A DNA stretch of 64,000 nt from JAFDWR01 sp038216655 (GTDB lineage: Bacteria > Armatimonadota > Fimbriimonadia > Fimbriimonadales > Fimbriimonadaceae): NCBI GenBank assembly GCA_038216655.1, contig JBBQPZ010000005.1, forward strand, positions 62,001 through 126,000, given 5' to 3'. Below the pieces are notes generated by a model. That model saw only the letters and a program-made list of their open reading frames with translations. It searched no databases and was not told where the DNA came from. This document shows positions 44,196-51,933 of this stretch, piece after piece. Numbering within the stretch: the first letter of the stretch is position 1; every line of letters begins with the position of its first letter. The position numbers and the translations under genes are program-made.

Positions 44196-45284
44196 CTACG
44201 TGGTACAGAGCGGGCTTTCGTAGGTCCGGTTGTCGAACTCGACAATGAAGCGAACCTTTGTCCCTTCGGGGCATCTCCATCCGCTTGAGGACGTCTGTCC
44301 CGAAGGCATATGTGTTCTATTTGATAACGGCTCCCCTCCACCATTCAACAGAGACTGATAATATTCTTGGCCCCTTTCGTTGACGACCCTCAGTATTGCT
44401 AACGGCAGCGGGGCACCAGGCGATTCGGTCGTCTTTGCTGAGAACCCCACGGATTCGTCGTCTTCTCGATACCACGTCACTTTGATGTCAAGGCGGGGAA
44501 TTCCACGAAACACGTAGCCCTTTGACGGGTAGAGCTTGGCGACGGGCAAAGTGAAGCTACCGTCGCCTCGAACGTAGACCTGACGCTTCGGATCCCAGCG
44601 GCAATGGAGCTTGAGGAACGCCTCGTGGTAGCGGTCGTAGTCTCGATCGCTGAGGTCGCGCCGGTTGCGCTGAGGTTCTTTCGGATCGTAGGCCGTGCTT
44701 ACCAGTGCCAGGATCTGTCTCAAGGCATTTGCGGCCCCCCTTTCTCGGTCCCAGCCAGCCGATTTCGAATCGTCAATGGACTTCCACTCGGGTGAATTCA
44801 GAAAAGCTCGGTAGCTAGGGAAAGGATCATCGGGCGGGCTAAGCGATGCCGAGCGAAGGACCCAGTGGGGACTTTCGCGTTGGACGTAGTAGTAAAAGGG
44901 CTCGGGATGTCCACCACCGCTTCCTCCTTCCCAAACGTTAAGTGGAATGTCGTCGAGCACTTTGATTGGATAGGTTGGGAATTGCCCTAAGTCATTTGGT
45001 GGATATACGACAGGAACTCCAATAAGTGGAAAGGCGAAACTGTCCGAGGGAACCCTTGGTTTGAACAGAACCCGCGTTAGCCAAAAGAGCCAATCGTTTC
45101 GCCTTAGGTCGAGTTGCCCGAAGCAGAACATTACGTTTAGTGCCTGATCTTTACCAAGGGGGCGCAAGAGGTTTGCGACTTGGATGAGCCGTTGCGGGTT
45201 GCTCAATTCCTCGTCGTTGGACCGTGGCCTACTGATGAGCTCGAGAAGGTCGGATAGCCTTGCATCCGAGATTTTGCCCTTCAT
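44196..45284 (-). CDS. Protein of unknown function, second gene of a pair
   Basis: About 362 residues. I place the start at ATG 45284 because it is preceded by AAAGG and lies 11 nt after the stop of the upstream gene; an upstream extension in the same frame would overlap that gene. No signal peptide is seen from this start. The protein has LSDLLELISRPRSNDEELSNPQRL, a Trp- and Pro-rich middle and a beta-rich C-terminal part (YVFRGIPRLDIKVTWYRED and KVRFIVEFDNRTYESPL). I recognise no family. It probably works with the preceding gene product. Confidence 0.65.
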   Translation of the reverse strand: MKGKISDARLSDLLELISRPRSNDEELSNPQRLIQVANLLRPLGKDQALNVMFCFGQLDLRRNDWLFWLTRVLFKPRVPSDSFAFPLIGVPVVYPPNDLGQFPTYPIKVLDDIPLNVWEGGSGGGHPEPFYYYVQRESPHWVLRSASLSPPDDPFPSYRAFLNSPEWKSIDDSKSAGWDRERGAANALRQILALVSTAYDPKEPQRNRRDLSDRDYDRYHEAFLKLHCRWDPKRQVYVRGDGSFTLPVAKLYPSKGYVFRGIPRLDIKVTWYREDDESVGFSAKTTESPGAPLPLAILRVVNERGQEYYQSLLNGGGEPLSNRTHMPSGQTSSSGWRCPEGTKVRFIVEFDNRTYESPLCTT

Positions 45285-45295
45285 CCTTTGTAGGA

Positions 45296-45607
45296 TTACA
45301 TCCGAGCAGGAGGCACACCTCTGACCTCTCCTTCTTGCACGAGAACCGATCCTAAGAGCGGGAACGAAAGATGCCCTTTCGAGCCGTACGTCCAAATGGA
45401 GCCTTCGCCTCTCATGTACAGGACTGAGTCCCTCTGCGTCCAGATATCGTCCGGCTTACCGAGCAACGCCAGGACCCTCTGCTCAGAATCGAACCTCTTG
45501 AGTTGCGCAATGACGTGCGAGAATTCGAGACGGTTCCGGGGTGGCTTTGCCGACATTGCGATAAGCAGGAGGAGCGCGGTCACGGTTCCATTATCCGTCG
45601 GCTTCAT
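45296..45607 (-). CDS. Small exported protein of unknown function, first of a pair
   Basis: A 103-residue protein with a probable signal peptide (NGTVTALLLLIAMSA). The pattern RVLALLGKPDDIWTQRDSVLYMRGEGSIWTYG resembles the short beta-alpha modules of outer-membrane assembly or processivity lipoproteins such as SmpA/BamE (GxPD then W-Y), but this is only a resemblance. Its ATG lies 8 bp from the GTG of divergent trmFO, so their control regions overlap completely. Confidence 0.6.
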   Translation of the reverse strand: MKPTDNGTVTALLLLIAMSAKPPRNRLEFSHVIAQLKRFDSEQRVLALLGKPDDIWTQRDSVLYMRGEGSIWTYGSKGHLSFPLLGSVLVQEGEVRGVPPARM

Positions 45608-45610
45608 AAT
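45605..45610 (+). promoter_or_regulatory. -10 element of trmFO inside the opposite start codon
   Basis: CATAAT lies 5 nt before the GTG of trmFO. Its first three bases, CAT, are the complement of the ATG start codon of the minus-strand gene at 45607. The forward promoter is therefore built partly from the reverse gene's start codon. Confidence 0.55.
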
Positions 45611-45615
45611 GAACC

Positions 45616-47103
45616 GTGGTCACGATTGTGGGGGCGGGGTTCGCTGGGGTTGAGGCGGCTTGGGCTCTTGCTTCTCGAGGGCAGGCGGTTCGGCTTTACG
45701 AGATGCGGCCGGTACGGATGACTCCGGCGCATACGACTCCTTGGTTTGCGGAGCTGGTTTGCTCGAACTCGTTCAAGTCCAAGTCGCCCACCTCGCCGGC
45801 CGGACAGTTGAAGACCGAGATGGCGTCTCTGGGTTCGATCGTGTTGGATACCGCCTACGAACACGAGGTCCCCGCCGGGGAGGCATTGGGAGTGGATCGC
45901 GACGCCTTTGGGGCCGCGATTACGGCCAAGCTCGAGGCGCATCCGCTGATCGAGGTTTCGCGGTCGGAGTTCACGCCGGCGGACGTGGCGGGGGCGATGG
46001 CCTTGGGTCCGTTGCTGCTGTGCACCGGGCCGCTGACTTCGCCGGAGATGGCGGCGTGGCTGGCCGAGTGTACGGGCCGGGAGCACCTTTACTTCTACGA
46101 CGCGGTGTCGCCGACGGTGGAGGCCTCGTCGCTGGATCGCTCAATCGTGTTCGCCCAGTCGCGTTACGACAAAGGCGAGGGCGACGACTACCTGAACTGC
46201 CCCTTCGACAAGGAGTCCTACGCGGCATTTGTGGAGGCGTTGGTGAGCGCGGAAAGGGCTCCGATTCATGCGTTCGAGGCCGGAGGCGTGCGGGGAGAGG
46301 CGGTGGTGGATAAGGGGTTTTCCCTTGAGGCCGCGCAGATCTCCCTCCCCCAACCCCCTCCCTCAGATTCCGATCCAAGCTTGGCGTCGGGCCAAGTCTC
46401 GGGCCGCGAATCCGAGGAAGGGGGCTCAGAGTCCAGGTTCTTAGAGCAGATCAAGTACTTCGCCGGCTGCACGCCGATCGAGGCGATTGCCGAGAAGGGG
46501 GCCCGGTCCTTGGCGTTCGGGAATTTCAAGCCGGTCGGTCTCACCGATCCTCGGACGGGACGGCGGCCGTGGGCGGCGTTGCAGCTTCGCCCGGAGAACA
46601 AGGAGAAGACCCTGTACTCACTGGTCGCCTGCCAGACCCGGCTCAAGTGGCGTGAGCAGAAGCGTATTTTTCAGATGGTGCCGGGCTTGGAGAACGCGGA
46701 GTTCGTGCGGTTCGGGGTGATCCACCGAAACACATATCTTGAGGCGCCGAAGGTGTTGACCCACGAGTTGGAGATGCGGGATATTCCCGGGCTGTTTGTG
46801 GCGGGGCAGTTGACGGGGGTCGAGGGGTACGTGGAGTCGGCGGCGATGGGGATTTACGCGGGGCTGGTGCTGGCGCGGCGTTTGGCGAGTTTGGAGACGC
46901 CGGCGCCCCCACGGACCTGTGCCTACGGGGCGTTGCTCGGGCATCTGCAAGACGACACGCCGCGCGAATTCGCGCCGATGAACATCAACTGGGGGCTATT
47001 GCCGGATCCCCCGTTCGAGACGCGGGACAAGGGGGTTAAGCGGGCGGCAAAGCTGGAGGCGGCGCAAGCCGATTTCGGGGCTTGGCTTTCGGGATTGGGT
47101 TAG
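45616..47103 (+). CDS. trmFO: Folate-dependent tRNA (uracil-5-)-methyltransferase
   Basis: A 495-residue flavoprotein that methylates U54 in the T-loop of tRNA using methylenetetrahydrofolate and FADH2. The FAD-binding GAGFAGVEAAWALASRG opens the protein, followed by LYEMRP, ELVCSNSFKS, a catalytic-region LLLCTGPLTSPEMA, KYFAGCTPIEAIAEKGARSLAFG, FQMVPGLENAEFVRFGVIHRNTYLEAP and GQLTGVEGYVESAAMG. Usual length is about 435-450; the excess is a low-complexity insertion (about residues 235-275) encoded by an inverted-repeat element. The start is GTG with CATAAT 5 nt upstream. Confidence 0.93.
   Translation: MVTIVGAGFAGVEAAWALASRGQAVRLYEMRPVRMTPAHTTPWFAELVCSNSFKSKSPTSPAGQLKTEMASLGSIVLDTAYEHEVPAGEALGVDRDAFGAAITAKLEAHPLIEVSRSEFTPADVAGAMALGPLLLCTGPLTSPEMAAWLAECTGREHLYFYDAVSPTVEASSLDRSIVFAQSRYDKGEGDDYLNCPFDKESYAAFVEALVSAERAPIHAFEAGGVRGEAVVDKGFSLEAAQISLPQPPPSDSDPSLASGQVSGRESEEGGSESRFLEQIKYFAGCTPIEAIAEKGARSLAFGNFKPVGLTDPRTGRRPWAALQLRPENKEKTLYSLVACQTRLKWREQKRIFQMVPGLENAEFVRFGVIHRNTYLEAPKVLTHELEMRDIPGLFVAGQLTGVEGYVESAAMGIYAGLVLARRLASLETPAPPRTCAYGALLGHLQDDTPREFAPMNINWGLLPDPPFETRDKGVKRAAKLEAAQADFGAWLSGLG
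46354..46424. repeat. Inverted-repeat element in frame within trmFO
   Basis: CCCCCTCCCTCAGATTC (46354-46370) and GAATCCGAGGAAGGGGG (46408-46424) pair in 15 of 17 positions; between them CTTGG-CGTCGGG-CCAAG forms an inner hairpin. The encoded residues (PSDSDPSLASGQVSGRESEEGG) have no counterpart in typical TrmFO. It looks like a REP- or MITE-like insertion that kept the frame open. Confidence 0.65.
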
Positions 47104-47377
47104 GCGCGCCGTAAAGTGCGTCAAGCTTCTGGAGGAGAGAACGAGATTGAACGGGTGGATCGAACATGGCGAAGAGCGGGGCCCCGATGAGTGCTGAAAG
47201 ACCGGCATACCATCTTCCGGTCATGATGGCGACAGAGGCTCCGGTTACGATCACCGCGATAGCGATCAGTAGATAGCTCCGTCCGGGCGGTGGGGGAATG
47301 GGAACGAGGGGGTCTCTTTGAAGAGGGGGAAGTGTCGAGCCCTTGCGGAACTTGGCGCCTTTGAGGGACTTTACCAC
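47036..47377 (-). CDS. Small two-helix membrane protein
   Basis: A 113-residue protein with two hydrophobic segments (YLLIAIAVIVTGASVAIMTG and AGLSALIGAPLFAMF) and a Pro-rich end. The start is GTG at 47377 with no evident ribosome site. Its last 68 bp overlap the 3' end of trmFO on the other strand. It lies 57 nt downstream of the broken gene at 47435-47982 and could be its operon partner. Coding status is moderately supported by the hydrophobic pattern. Confidence 0.5.
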   Translation of the reverse strand: MVKSLKGAKFRKGSTLPPLQRDPLVPIPPPPGRSYLLIAIAVIVTGASVAIMTGRWYAGLSALIGAPLFAMFDPPVQSRSLLQKLDALYGAPNPIPKAKPRNRLAPPPALPPA

Positions 47378-47434
47378 CGAGCGACCTTGGTCGGCTAAGG
47401 ATGTTCCGACAGTCGGCAGAATGGCGACCGATAT

Positions 47435-47982
47435 TCAGTAGTCGCCCCCGCTATTTTGTAGCTGGATCCATGCAGAGATTCCGGTGTCGCCAACCCTATC
47501 TGGGGCAAGCACGAAGTCTTTGCTGACGACGTCGCCGCTTCCAAGTTGGAAGGTTGTGCGGTAACCGAGGAAATGTAGGAGATCGTCCTCGAACCAAAGG
47601 ACACCGCGATCGGCGCCGGTATTGACACCCTCTTGATAGAAGTCTAGGTTAACCAACCACTTTTCTTGGTGTTCGATTTGGTCAAGCAGCTTCGCGTCTC
47701 GATCTGAAAGCGCGGCCGTTTTTCGAGCATCTTCGGCCCGGAGATTGACGGTATGGAAAGGAGGGTAGAGCCTATAAGCAGGATGTTTCCGTCGTTGCCC
47801 GATGCCCAACCGGCAATCGCGGCGAGGAGCGGGGCCGCACTCCCGCCCTGCGAAATCCACATCAACAGGCGGTAACGACTATTTTCTTTCTTGGCGGCCG
47901 CAGATCGCTCGTAATCCAGCTTCGCAGGTGAGGGGCCGTCGCGCCATGTGGCGACGTCTTGATGGGTGTCCACTACCTCCAC
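47435..47982 (-). pseudogene. Frameshifted gene for a membrane-linked protein
   Basis: Two overlapping frames make one sensible protein. The first begins at GTG 47982 (TAAGAT 6 nt upstream) and runs MEVVDTHQDVATWRDGPSP to a membrane segment GGSAAPLLAAIAGWASGNDGNILLIG. The second continues with LRAEDARKTAALSDRDAKLLDQIE, FYQEGVNTGADRGVLWFEDDLLHFLGYRTTFQLG and ends GISAWIQLQNSGGDY. The frame changes near 47775. Either a one-base indel has broken the gene or the assembly has an error. No family is recognised. Confidence 0.55.
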
Positions 47983-48297
47983 ACAACGATCTTACGACAT
48001 TCCTACTCTGTGACATGCGGCACGGCTTGCCGCGACAGGCCGGGAAGCACTTCTTGCAGAGTTGGTGGGGCGGGCAAACCGTGGCACCCGATTCGAAGGA
48101 GGTTCCTTTGTAGCCGCGGGAGGATTCTGCTCGGGATGCCGGTGCGTTGACGCGAGCGGTCGGCGTCTCCGGTCGGGTTCCTCGATGTCGCTAGGGCTCG
48201 CTCGGAATGACACCGAGGGAGAGAGAAGTGAGGGGAAAGGGGAAAGGGAGGACCTTTAACACTCAACACTTAACACTGCCGCGAAGCGGCCCCGCGG
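47983..48297. other. Non-coding gap with dispersed repeats
   Basis: No credible gene. It contains the core GGCAAACCGTGGCACCC (about 48074), found also near 10470, 10605 and 17588, and at 48171-48212 a GGTCGGGTTCCTCG to CTCGGAATGACA segment that recurs almost unchanged at 52646-52688. Runs of AACACTTAACACT follow at about 48262. Confidence 0.6.
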
Positions 48298-48504
48298 CTA
48301 CGCCGCTTCGTCTTCCTCGGACCGAATCCCCCGCGCCGGTTCGGCACTGACGATGTCCCAGTTGTCGCAGTCGAGCCTCCGACAATGGATCATACGCTGC
48401 ACGCTCCCGTCCTCCGTCTCAACGTCCGCAACCTTGGCGAAGCGGCAGTCGAGGCAGAGCTCGGGCTCGAGCAGTCGTACGATCTTGAGTTGTTTCCGTG
48501 CCAT
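48298..48504 (-). CDS. Small cysteine-rich protein
   Basis: A 68-residue protein with CLDCRF and CRRLDCDNW, giving four cysteines arranged as a probable zinc site; the end is acidic (EEDEAA). The regular Cys spacing and codon pattern support a real gene. The ATG at 48504 is preceded by CAAGG. No family is named. It may bind metal or nucleic acid, which is an inference. Confidence 0.65.
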   Translation of the reverse strand: MARKQLKIVRLLEPELCLDCRFAKVADVETEDGSVQRMIHCRRLDCDNWDIVSAEPARGIRSEEDEAA

Positions 48505-48639
48505 CCTTGCACCATTCCGAAGGCGGCGAGACGTCCATGCCTCGCATGAGCCGAAGCCCAGTAGAAGAATCGTCGGTAGCCTAGCGGGGGAGTGGCACGG
48601 GAAGAATGCCGGGTTTCCGCGCTATGCCATCATCCGCGC

Positions 48640-48999
48640 ATGGTTCCTCTGATTTGCGTTTTGATCGGTGCGGCGGCGGGCGTAAGTGCCGGGCTCTTTG
48701 GGATCGGAGGCGGGATCATCCTCGTTCCGGCGATGATGTTCTTCCTCCAATTCTCCCAAAGGAAGGCCCAGGGGACGTCGCTGGTGGTCCTGCTGCTACC
48801 CGTGGGGTTGATCGCGGTGATGGAGTACTGGAAACGCGGCGAGATGGACCTGGTCGCTGGCGGCTGGATTATCGGCGGCTTCCTCTTCGGCTCGCTCTTC
48901 GGCTCGAAGATCGCGCTGGGCCTGCCGGATGTGGTGCTGCGCCGGGTGTTCGCAGTGTTCTTGATTCTGGTAGCGATTCAGATGTTGTTCAAGAAATGA
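48640..48999 (+). CDS. TauE/SafE-like membrane protein, half size
   Basis: A 119-residue protein with four transmembrane helices and the TauE/SafE hallmark AGLFGIGGGIILVPAM followed by RKAQGTSLVVLLLPVGL and GGFLFGSLFGSKIA. The family exports sulfite, sulfonates or other organic anions; full-length members have eight helices (about 250 residues), so this is a half-size form that would need to dimerise. The ATG at 48640 is used because CATCAT lies 6 nt upstream and the family begins here. Confidence 0.85.
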   Translation: MVPLICVLIGAAAGVSAGLFGIGGGIILVPAMMFFLQFSQRKAQGTSLVVLLLPVGLIAVMEYWKRGEMDLVAGGWIIGGFLFGSLFGSKIALGLPDVVLRRVFAVFLILVAIQMLFKK

Positions 49000-49001
49000 C
49001 C

Positions 49002-49109
49002 GAGCGCCGACACTCCTGTCGGCTACTTGGAATCGCCCGGCGCTTGTTACAACACGTCCCTTGTGGCGAGACGTCCAAGCCACCTCAGCCGACAGGTATG
49101 TTGGCGCTC
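49002..49109. repeat. Palindromic element upstream of the capsid cassette
   Basis: The left arm GAGCGCCGACA-TCCTGTCGGCT and right arm AGCCGACAGG-TGTTGGCGCTC are nearly perfect complements; an inner CACGTCCCTTGTGGCGAGACG adds pairing. It starts 3 nt after the TauE/SafE stop and separates it from the promoter at 49126. Confidence 0.65.
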
Positions 49110-49125
49110 CCGCAAAAATGATTGG

Positions 49126-49154
49126 TTGACAAACTAGACATTTGTCTACATACT
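49126..49154 (+). promoter_or_regulatory. Strong promoter with palindromic operator
   Basis: A consensus -35 TTGACA (49126-49131) and -10 CATACT (49149-49154) are separated by exactly 17 bp. The spacer contains the palindrome TAGACA-TT-TGTCTA (49135-49148), which would be covered by a repressor competing with polymerase. The form resembles the ACA-nn-TGT sites bound by BlaI/MecI/CopY-type repressors. It is the best sigma-70 promoter in the window and drives the capsid cassette. Confidence 0.75.
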
Positions 49155-49184
49155 CCATGTTCCAAAACCGAAAAGGAGGTGGAC

Positions 49185-50090
49185 ATGGACAATGTATTGT
49201 CACCAGAGATTCATGGCTTGCTGCGGCAGGCCGCCGAACTTGGGCCGGGCTATCATGGCGCGAGACGCGCGGCCTCACTGACCGAACGCGATGCCGTTCG
49301 CGAGCAACTGAAGGCGTTTGGTGCAACCGTGCCAGCGTTTATGGACGCGACGCACGAGTGGATCGAGCGCCGCGCCAAGATCTTTGAGGCGGGCGAGTAT
49401 CCCGACAAGGGAGTGACCGCCGACGAGGAAACTCTCGCGACGCTCGCCAAGAACTTCGACTTGCCCGTTCCCGTGCTCATCGAGCACGCGGATTCGCCGC
49501 TCGAACTGGGTTATTTGACCAAGGTGGAGGCGGTCGGGACCGAGCTATTCGGCACCGTCGCACTCACCCCCGAGGCGAATGCGCTCGTGGAGCGATCCGA
49601 AGCACGGGCGCTTTCGGTCGGACTGTCGTCCGATCTCAGCGAGATCGTCGAGGTCAGTCTCGTGCGCAATCCGCGGGTTCAATCGGCTCGGCTGTTTACA
49701 TTCGGCTCACTCGCGCCGCTTACGATGGAGAAGCCGGATGTCTGGCGCGAGCGGTACGAGAAGCTGCGTCGGGACGTGCTCGACGACGACGCGGACAAGC
49801 AGCTCAAGGGGCTCGTGAATGCCGGTCGATTGACGCCCGCGCAGGTTCCTTTCGCCAAGGCAATTCTCGGCGCGGAAGGGGTGATCGAGTTCGATGGTGA
49901 GTCGCGGCCATTGCGGCAGCTTCTCATCGCGATGATCGAGCGGCAGCCGCCGCACCAGTTCTTCGGCGAGATCGCCCGCCAGCCCGCGCAGGACGGCGGG
50001 CGTCAACTCATGCTCCCCGAGGAAGTTGCGTTCTACGAACGTCATTTCCCCGGCGTGAGCCTCGACTCAATTGCTTCGATGCGCCGCTAG
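49185..50090 (+). CDS. Phage prohead protease, Mu gpI-like
   Basis: A 301-residue protein. Residues about 55-185 resemble phage head maturation proteases: HEWIERRAKIFEAGEYPDKG, a His in VPVLIEHADSPLELGYLTKVEAVG, a Ser in ARALSVGLSSDLSEIVEVSLVRNPRV. The helical C-terminal third could be a scaffold, as in Mu gpI. It would cleave scaffold and capsid during head assembly. The ATG at 49185 has a strong GGAGGTGGAC site. It is the first gene of the cassette, followed by the decoration and capsid genes. Confidence 0.75.
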   Translation: MDNVLSPEIHGLLRQAAELGPGYHGARRAASLTERDAVREQLKAFGATVPAFMDATHEWIERRAKIFEAGEYPDKGVTADEETLATLAKNFDLPVPVLIEHADSPLELGYLTKVEAVGTELFGTVALTPEANALVERSEARALSVGLSSDLSEIVEVSLVRNPRVQSARLFTFGSLAPLTMEKPDVWRERYEKLRRDVLDDDADKQLKGLVNAGRLTPAQVPFAKAILGAEGVIEFDGESRPLRQLLIAMIERQPPHQFFGEIARQPAQDGGRQLMLPEEVAFYERHFPGVSLDSIASMRR

Positions 50091-50143
50091 GCGCTTTGTT
50101 ACTGCGCAACCCATGGCTGCGCTACGTTGGACACAGGAGATTT

Positions 50144-50584
50144 ATGGCAGCACTTACTCAGGCCTATGAGGCCAATGAAAAGCCCGGCCTCGTCGTGAAC
50201 TACAAACTCGCGGCGGTGAAGATCTACAAGGGTGGACTGGTGGGCATCAACTCGGCGGGATATCTGACGCCGATGACCCACACGACGGCGAGCCTCAAGT
50301 TCGTCGGGATCGCCGGGGAGACGGTAGACAATTCGGCGGGAGCCGCAGGAGATCGCGCGCTCAATGCCGCGAAGGCGGGCTCGTTTGTGATGAAGGCGGC
50401 GTCGGGCTACACCCCGGCGATCGCAGATATCGGCAAGGATGTTTACGCCTTGACCGATAACGAGGTTCAGATCTCGACAAGCGGCTTGACCAACTCGTAC
50501 AAGGTCGGGACGATCCTCGGACTCGAGACCACCTCGGCGGGCGCGACAGGCGTCCGGATTCGCATCGACAACTACGTGGTCTAG
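50144..50584 (+). CDS. Capsid decoration-like protein
   Basis: A 146-residue protein, beta-rich with many Ala, Gly and Thr (YKLAAVKIYKGGLVGINSAGYLTPM, then DIGKDVYALTDNEVQIS and VGTILGLETTSAGATGVRIRID). Position between protease and major capsid gene, size and composition match capsid cement/decoration proteins (DUF2190 type). The ATG at 50144 has an AGGAGA site; upstream codons are rejected. Confidence 0.65.
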   Translation: MAALTQAYEANEKPGLVVNYKLAAVKIYKGGLVGINSAGYLTPMTHTTASLKFVGIAGETVDNSAGAAGDRALNAAKAGSFVMKAASGYTPAIADIGKDVYALTDNEVQISTSGLTNSYKVGTILGLETTSAGATGVRIRIDNYVV

Positions 50585-50606
50585 TAGCGCAGGTTTTCCA
50601 ACCTGC
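50583..50606. repeat. Short hairpin repeat, copy 1 of 3
   Basis: AGTAGCGCAGGTTTTCCAAC with CTGC following: a 7-bp stem GCAGGTT/AACCTGC. It begins at the stop codon of the preceding gene. Variants are at 50920-50941 and 51934-51957, all in gaps of the capsid cassette. Confidence 0.65.
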
Positions 50607-50612
50607 ATCTGG

Positions 50613-50741
50613 CTACTTGTCGCCGGCTTCGCCGGAAGAAAGCGATGAGGTCACCTTGCGGACCGGAAGGAAGCAGGCGGCGACGCCCCCAACCGCGAGA
50701 ACGGCGAGGCCAATCCAGACGAACTTCGGCACGCGCTTCAC
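50613..50741 (-). CDS. 42-residue single-helix membrane peptide
   Basis: An open frame from GTG 50741 to TAG 50613 encodes a basic N-terminus (MKRVPK), one transmembrane helix (FVWIGLAVLAVGGVAACF) and a polar tail (SSLSSGEAGDK). TAGGCT lies exactly 6 nt before the GTG (50748-50753 on the plus strand), the leaderless arrangement used by many genes here. It runs against the direction of the capsid genes. Size and topology would suit a small regulatory or holin-like membrane peptide; function unknown. Confidence 0.45.
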   Translation of the reverse strand: MKRVPKFVWIGLAVLAVGGVAACFLPVRKVTSSLSSGEAGDK

Positions 50742-50771
50742 GGCTTTAGCCTATCACGGGTCAGCCTAAGT

Positions 50772-50941
50772 TGGATGCCTCGGGACGCTCTAGCCACAAG
50801 GCTTGCGATATCCGGAGGATTAGAGTCCCGAGGCTAATAGCTGGGGCCTTCAGCCTCGGGACGTGTGCCCCGCGGGCTGCCCGTTTACGGCGATGCATCC
50901 AGAGGCATCCCCTCCAGGCAGTAGCGCAGGTTGGAACCTGC
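50772..50941. repeat. Inverted-repeat elements between decoration and capsid genes
   Basis: GGATGCCTC (50772) and GAGGCATCC (50902-50910) bound a stretch that also holds three copies of GCCTCGGGAC in alternating orientation (about 50775, 50822 and 50851). It is followed at 50920-50941 by copy 2 of the AGTAGCGCAGGTT hairpin. Together these explain most of the 405-bp gap, which otherwise holds only the 42-residue minus-strand gene. Confidence 0.55.
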
Positions 50942-50989
50942 ACCACTACCACTACCACTTCGAACTTACGAACTTAGGAGGTTCAACCT

Positions 50990-51928
50990 ATGGCTCTTAC
51001 CAAGAGCGACATCCCGGATCTGCTTTTGCCGGGACTCAAAGCCGAATTCGCTTCGGCTTACCGCACCGAACTCGACAACTCCGTCGCCGACAAAATCGCG
51101 ACGGTCATCAACACGACCTTGCCGGTGCAGAAGTACACCTGGCTTGGCACCGTGCCGCCGATGCGCGAATTCATCGACGAGCGGCAGCCGTCTGGTCTCG
51201 CCGCGTACACCGTTTCGATCGAAGACAAGGTGTTCGAATCGAGCCTCGCCGTCGACCGGCGCGCGATCGAAGACGATCAGCTTGATCTGATCCGACTCCG
51301 CATCCGCGATCTTGCGATGCGGGTCACCGCCCATCGTCACCAGATCGTGGTTACCGCGCTGGCGAACGGGTTCTCGGGCACCGGCTACGACGGGCAGACC
51401 TTCTTCAGCGCCTCGCACCAGACGATCGCTGGCGGGACGTACTCGAACCGCACGACGAGTGCCCTCGGCGCGAGTTCGCTCACGGACGCAATCAACTCGA
51501 TGATGACGGTGCCGGACGACCAGGGGACTCCGCTGGGCGTCGTGCCCGACACGCTGGTGGTTGGCCCGAAGCTGCAGTGGGGCGCGATGGAGCTTGTCGA
51601 AAGCCCGGTCGTGATCTACAAGGGAAACACGACCGACACCGCCTCGCCGACGCCGTACAAGAACGCCCTGCAGGGACGGCTGAACATCGTGGTCTCACCG
51701 TTCCTAACCGGCGCGTTCGACGACTACTGGTTCGTGCTCGACACCAAGCGCCCGATCCGCGGCGTGATCCTGCAGCAGCGAAGCGACGTGCCCGTCGAGT
51801 TCGCGGCCCTGGAAGGCGCGGCGAGCGGGGAAGCGGCGTTCATGCGTGACCGGTACTTCTACGGCGTGCGCGGACGTTACAACGTTGGCTACGGCCTGTG
51901 GCAAACGGCGTTCGGCGGGATTCTCTAG
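50990..51928 (+). CDS. Major capsid protein, Mu gpT-like
   Basis: A 312-residue protein matching Mu-type major head subunits (HK97 fold): an N-terminal helical arm, YTWLGTVPPMREFIDER, a helix with RDLAMRVTAHRHQIVVTAL, the diagnostic GYDGQTFFSASHQT, VVPDTLVVGPKLQWGAMELV, LNIVVSPFLTGAFDDYWFVLDT and a C-terminal FMRDRYFYGVRGRYNVGYGLWQTAFGG. Length is close to Mu gpT (305). AGGAGG precedes the ATG. It would assemble a proteinaceous shell with the upstream protease. Confidence 0.82.
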   Translation: MALTKSDIPDLLLPGLKAEFASAYRTELDNSVADKIATVINTTLPVQKYTWLGTVPPMREFIDERQPSGLAAYTVSIEDKVFESSLAVDRRAIEDDQLDLIRLRIRDLAMRVTAHRHQIVVTALANGFSGTGYDGQTFFSASHQTIAGGTYSNRTTSALGASSLTDAINSMMTVPDDQGTPLGVVPDTLVVGPKLQWGAMELVESPVVIYKGNTTDTASPTPYKNALQGRLNIVVSPFLTGAFDDYWFVLDTKRPIRGVILQQRSDVPVEFAALEGAASGEAAFMRDRYFYGVRGRYNVGYGLWQTAFGGIL

Positions 51929-51933
51929 CTGGT

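Noticed and set aside
50990..51928. Capsid-like gene as an encapsulin
   Set aside because: It has the gpT-type motif set and sits with a prohead protease and connector-like genes; encapsulins normally occur with a cargo protein and no protease.
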